Shown: in pieces, positions 4,906 through 7,263 of the stretch
Numbering within the stretch: position 1 is the first letter of the stretch
Layout of the letters: each line of letters starts with the position of its first letter
Source of the DNA: Oscillospiraceae bacterium
GTDB taxonomy: Bacteria; Bacillota; Clostridia; Oscillospirales; Ruminococcaceae
Length of the DNA stretch: 7,263 nucleotides
Assembly: GCA_022511485.1 (NCBI GenBank)
Contig: JAFLUJ010000087.1
Span: forward strand, 1 to 7,263
Direction of reading: 5' to 3'
Translations under genes and position numbers: made by a program
The notes under the pieces: generated by a model
Database searches by the model: none
Told to the model about the DNA's origin: nothing
Seen by the model: only the letters and a program-made list of their open reading frames with translations

Positions 4906-5146
4906 ACACGTCAAGCTTACTGAGGAACAGCATAAAAAGCTTGTTGACGAACTGGGAGAAGCAAAAACAGCCGATTATATCCGGAAAGTGGACGAGTACT
5001 GCCAACAGCACGGAAAGAGCTACAAGGACTATAATCTTACCATCAGGAATTGGGCAAGGAGGGATATTGAACAAAATGGAAGCATTACAGGAAATAATTC
5101 AAATGCAGGACAAGGGGACGTTGACAAATACTCAACAGTCTTTTGA
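4889..5146 (+). pseudogene. C-terminal module of the DUF6291-type replication protein, displaced into the +1 frame
   Basis: The frame downstream of 4889 encodes MYGAYKHVKLTEEQHKKLVD, then YIRKVDEYCQQHGKSYKDY and NLTIRNWARRDIEQNG. This is the helical module (LTEEQ...YIRKVDEY...KSYKDYNLTIRNWARRD) that closes many phage replisome-organizer proteins and is often tied to contact with the helicase loader. The frame is open upstream to 4556, but those residues look like a shadow of the DUF6291 frame. An ATG at 4889 has no ribosome binding site close by, and the preceding stop is at 4903-4905, so re-initiation would be weak. Losing one T from the TTT at 4886-4888 would fuse the frames as KPVMYGAYK. 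It could be a true mutation, a sequencing error, or programmed frameshifting. The end overlaps the DnaC-like gene by 71 bp. Confidence 0.65.
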
Positions 5147-5945
5147 GAAAAGCTACTTAGGACATTTGCGGCAGTGGTGCGAGGCTTTGAATCAGCTCCC
5201 GGGTAATCTGGATAAAATGGACGGCTTCAACTGCGATCACTGCCAAAATAGGGGGTGTGTTCATGTAGTTCGGGGGGACTATTTGTCAGCTGTGGATTGT
5301 CCGAAATGTGCATCTATTCGGAAATCTATATGGGATTTGAAAAGGAGCGGGCTTGAAAACAAATCTTTCAGCAGCTACATTGTTACAGAACAGTGGCAAG
5401 AGGGACTTTTAAGCATTGTCAGAACTTTTGCCGGTGAATGTTCGGGAAAATGGCTTTATATCGGAGGTCAGAGCGGAGCGGGTAAGACACATCTATGCAC
5501 GGCGGCTTTACGGACGTTTATTTTCAAACACCGACAAGAAGCATTGCTTTTTGAGTGGGTGGAGAAATCTAAGGAGATCAAGCAATGTGTCAACACTCCT
5601 GAATATAATGGGAAAATTTCTTTGTACAAGGACGTTCCCGTGCTTTATATTGATGACTTTTTTAAGGTCAAGCGTGGTGAAGCTCCAACATCTGCAGATA
5701 TAAACCTTGCTTTTGAGCTGATCGATTACCGTTATAGAAAGTCGCTTGTAACAATCATTTCAAGTGAGTTTTCATTAAACGACATTATTTCAGTTGATGA
5801 GGCATTAGGGTCAAGAATAAAATCAAAGGCACAGGAATACACGTTACACATTGACCGGGATAGGAACAAAAATTACAGGCTAAATGAACATAAAAATAAC
5901 GCCTCCTGTCGGGACTTTGGCGAGACTTCGACAAGCGGCGTATAA
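5076..5945 (+). CDS. DnaC/DnaI-like AAA+ helicase-loader ATPase
   Basis: A 289-aa ATPase. A zinc-binding block of C53-x2-C56 and C75-x2-C78 (FNCDHC, DCPKC) precedes the AAA+ core: Walker A GQSGAGKT (131-138), Walker B VLYIDD (189-194), sensor-1 region TIISSEFS (about 227-233) and a GSRIKSKA arginine box (R247). This order is that of DnaC, DnaI and IstB-like loaders, which place the replicative helicase on an origin, in the cytosol. The next-gene position after a replisome-organizer gene supports a loader role rather than IstB, as there is no transposase. The start at 5076 is chosen from AAGGAGGG (5056-5063) 12 nt upstream; a TTG at 5067 in the same frame is an alternative, and the longer open frame from 4941 lacks a site. 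The C-terminal tail is polar. The loader overlaps the C-terminal module of the gene before it. Confidence 0.9.
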   Translation: MEALQEIIQMQDKGTLTNTQQSFEKSYLGHLRQWCEALNQLPGNLDKMDGFNCDHCQNRGCVHVVRGDYLSAVDCPKCASIRKSIWDLKRSGLENKSFSSYIVTEQWQEGLLSIVRTFAGECSGKWLYIGGQSGAGKTHLCTAALRTFIFKHRQEALLFEWVEKSKEIKQCVNTPEYNGKISLYKDVPVLYIDDFFKVKRGEAPTSADINLAFELIDYRYRKSLVTIISSEFSLNDIISVDEALGSRIKSKAQEYTLHIDRDRNKNYRLNEHKNNASCRDFGETSTSGV

Positions 5946-5950
5946 ACAAA

Positions 5951-5969
5951 TAGGTAAACTATTTACCTA
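5951..5969. repeat. Short perfect inverted repeat between the loader gene and the 131-aa gene
   Basis: TAGGTAAA (5951-5958) and TTTACCTA (5962-5969) form an 8-bp stem with a 3-nt loop, 5 bp after the loader stop. No T-tract follows, so it is not a convincing terminator. It may be an RNA stability or processing hairpin, an operator, or part of a Rep nicking origin; nothing here decides between these. Confidence 0.45.
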
Positions 5970-6023
5970 CTCCAATTATAGCACATTTACGGAGCGGGTG
6001 CAATAGATTGGAGGAAAATTTTC

Positions 6024-6419
6024 ATGGATAATCAGGTAATTATTACATATCCCCAGGGGTTGATAGTTCCGGGCAACGGCACAACGACGGTAAAAACAGA
6101 GATCCTTTTGACCGCTTCCGAACTGGAGCAGGTCAGGGCTGCCATTGAACACTGCAAGCATCTTATTCAAATAAGGCTTAGTCGTACCAAGAAGTCATTT
6201 AAACAGTACACGACCACCATAGAGCAGAACACTATAAACTCCGTTCTTTACAAGGTCGAGCATAGTAAACCGCTGCAACTGTATCCTGTAGAGCTTTTGG
6301 CAGATGAAACAGCAGCTGTTATCTATTGCCTGGAGCATACGAGAAACAGCAAGAGCAAGGACGTTCAGCAGCTTATACATACGCTTAATTCCTACCTTAT
6401 CCAGGACTGCGAGGGCTAA
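6024..6419 (+). CDS. Hypothetical protein, 131 aa
   Basis: I do not recognise this family. The coding call rests on GGAGGA (6010-6015) 8 nt before the ATG, tight packing with the Rep gene (3-nt gap), and codon use like its neighbours. The N-terminus (QVIITYPQGLIVPGNGTTTVKTEI) looks like short beta strands. After that come helical stretches: ASELEQVRAAIEHCKHLIQI, a basic RLSRTKKSFKQY segment, and a final helix DVQQLIHTLNSYL. There is no signal peptide, membrane segment or clear catalytic motif. Because it lies directly before and nearly touches the HUH Rep gene, a helper role in replication, or a copy-control role, is possible but unsupported by any motif. A 78-nt gap separates it from the loader gene. 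Confidence 0.75.
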   Translation: MDNQVIITYPQGLIVPGNGTTTVKTEILLTASELEQVRAAIEHCKHLIQIRLSRTKKSFKQYTTTIEQNTINSVLYKVEHSKPLQLYPVELLADETAAVIYCLEHTRNSKSKDVQQLIHTLNSYLIQDCEG

Positions 6420-6422
6420 GCT

Positions 6423-7211
6423 ATGCCCAACTGCAAGCGAATAACACGATCTGGTGCGGTCTATGAGGTTGAATTATATCCTGTATCGGAAACGGTGCGG
6501 GATCTGAGCAAAAGCAAGCCCGAACCTGCAAACATCCGCACCGATGAGGAAAAGGAACAATATAACCGCCATAAGTCAGAAAAACATTTTGTCCGGGTGG
6601 TAAACACCAACTTTACAAGCAGGGCATACTATGTCACGCTTACATACAGCAATGAGCATTTGCCGGAAAGCTATTCAGCAGCTCTCAGGAATATCGACAA
6701 CTACACCAGACGGCTTAAATACTCCAATCCGAACGCCATTATTATTTCTGTTACCGGATATGGGAGCAGGTCAGGACGACTTCATCATCACTTGATTATA
6801 AGCGGTGTGGCTGAATCGGATATAACAGGCAAATGGATTTTAGGAGATATTGCAAAGGTCGAACATCTGAGGAAAGACAATTATTATAATGGCGTAAATC
6901 ATGGAGAAGATTTCACGGCATTAGCTGTGTATCTTCACGATCATGCACCAAAGGAACACAAGGGCAAACGCTGGAAGCAGACAAAGAATATACAGCAGCC
7001 AGTTCAGGGTAAAGCAAAACCGGTAAAAAGAGCTTACAGCACTGAACGTCCTCCGAAAGCTCCAAAAGGCTATATGCTTGTGGAAGCTCGGACAAACAAT
7101 TACTACAAGAGCGGGTATATGTATTTCAAATACGTCCGGGAGGCGCAGAAACCGCTTAATATTCAGCCTATATTTAAAAACCACGGAGCGGGTGTATCGG
7201 CAAGACGCTGA
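6423..7211 (+). CDS. HUH-endonuclease Rep protein (rolling-circle type, G2P/REP_ORF2-like)
   Basis: A 262-aa protein with the three motifs of HUH replication initiators. Motif I is YYVTLTYS (69-76). Motif II is RLHHHLIIS with H121-x-H123 as the metal-binding HUH pair. Motif III is ALAVYLHDH with Y170 as likely nicking tyrosine, followed by GKRWKQTKNIQQP, the usual RRW-SRN-P style ending of this family. The N-terminal DLSKSKPEPANIRTDEEKEQ stretch also fits the G2P-like Rep family of inoviruses, microviruses and small elements. Such proteins nick one strand at an origin, stay bound by tyrosine, and drive strand displacement. The start at 6423 is 3 nt after the preceding stop, with a weak GCGAGGG upstream (6409-6415), so coupling to the 131-aa gene is likely. 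It is complete. A relaxase-like mobilization role is a less likely alternative. Confidence 0.85.
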   Translation: MPNCKRITRSGAVYEVELYPVSETVRDLSKSKPEPANIRTDEEKEQYNRHKSEKHFVRVVNTNFTSRAYYVTLTYSNEHLPESYSAALRNIDNYTRRLKYSNPNAIIISVTGYGSRSGRLHHHLIISGVAESDITGKWILGDIAKVEHLRKDNYYNGVNHGEDFTALAVYLHDHAPKEHKGKRWKQTKNIQQPVQGKAKPVKRAYSTERPPKAPKGYMLVEARTNNYYKSGYMYFKYVREAQKPLNIQPIFKNHGAGVSARR

Positions 7212-7263
7212 GCTTGCCGAAAAAATATACTTTTACCCGCTCTTTTAAGGACTTGAATTTACG

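Larger units (their letters stand above)
1693..7263. mobile_element. Left part of an integrative element at the tRNA-Ala 3' end (right end outside the window)
   Basis: The set of genes defines the element: a tyrosine integrase reading towards a tRNA 3' end, an overlapping XRE regulator, a divergent HTH/Xis-like pair, then replication genes. This layout is typical of integrative mobilizable elements, integrated plasmids, phage satellites and temperate phages. No relaxase, coupling protein, capsid or terminase gene is visible here, so the class remains open. The left boundary is inferred from the tRNA end; the second att site is not in the window. Confidence 0.85.

Noticed and set aside
4941..5075. 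Longer start of the helicase-loader gene at 4941
   Set aside because: No ribosome binding site at 4941. The residues before MEALQEII are a shadow of the C-terminal module in the other frame, and a strong AAGGAGGG lies just before 5076.
6913..7184. Minus-strand open frames opposite the Rep gene, one with a membrane-like sequence
   Set aside because: The plus strand carries a clear HUH Rep with motifs in order; the antisense frames have no start signals and look like shadows.
7212..7263. Possible terminator or new gene start after Rep
   Set aside because: There is a T-run (TTTTACCCGCTCTTTT) and an AAGGA, but no good stem and no complete start within the last 52 bases, so nothing can be called.

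Overview
The window joins a short piece of low-to-mid G+C Firmicutes chromosome to the left end of an integrative mobile element. Strong AGGAGG-type ribosome binding sites, consensus TTGACA/TATAAT promoters, gene content and codon choice suggest a Clostridia host, probably a Ruminococcus-like gut bacterium. The genus is inference only.

Chromosomal part (1-1692). The 3' end of an asparagine synthase gene converges on an AIM24/TIGR00266-family gene, with a bidirectional terminator between them. The AIM24 promoter is back to back with a tRNA promoter; both are TTGACA-N17-TATAAT. That tRNA promoter serves tRNA-Leu(UAG). Two near-identical 100-bp tandem repeats plus the start of a third follow directly after its CCA, and then tRNA-Ala(GGC).

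Element (about 1693 to beyond the right edge). The 3' end of tRNA-Ala is the likely attachment site. Next to it, on the minus strand, lie a tyrosine integrase and an overlapping XRE-type regulator. A control region at 3805-3991 holds two promoters facing each other and three dyads, each with a 14-bp spacer. To the right runs a plus-strand operon: a 64-aa HTH protein, a 96-aa Xis-like protein, a DUF6291-type replication protein whose frame is split near its C-terminal module, a DnaC/DnaI-like helicase-loader ATPase, an unknown 131-aa protein, and an HUH rolling-circle-type Rep.

How it may work together (inference). The regulator would hold the forward promoter off and keep the integrase at a set level. 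Relief of repression would give the Cro-like and Xis proteins for excision, then the replication genes. Three 20-bp direct repeats lie inside the coding sequence of the DUF6291-type gene. Their period is not a multiple of three, so they look like DNA-level iterons, placed like the phage lambda origin inside gene O and followed by a loader gene as O is by P. The element also carries an HUH Rep, giving two different replication logics in one operon. The right end of the element, its second att site and any mobilization or packaging genes are outside the window.
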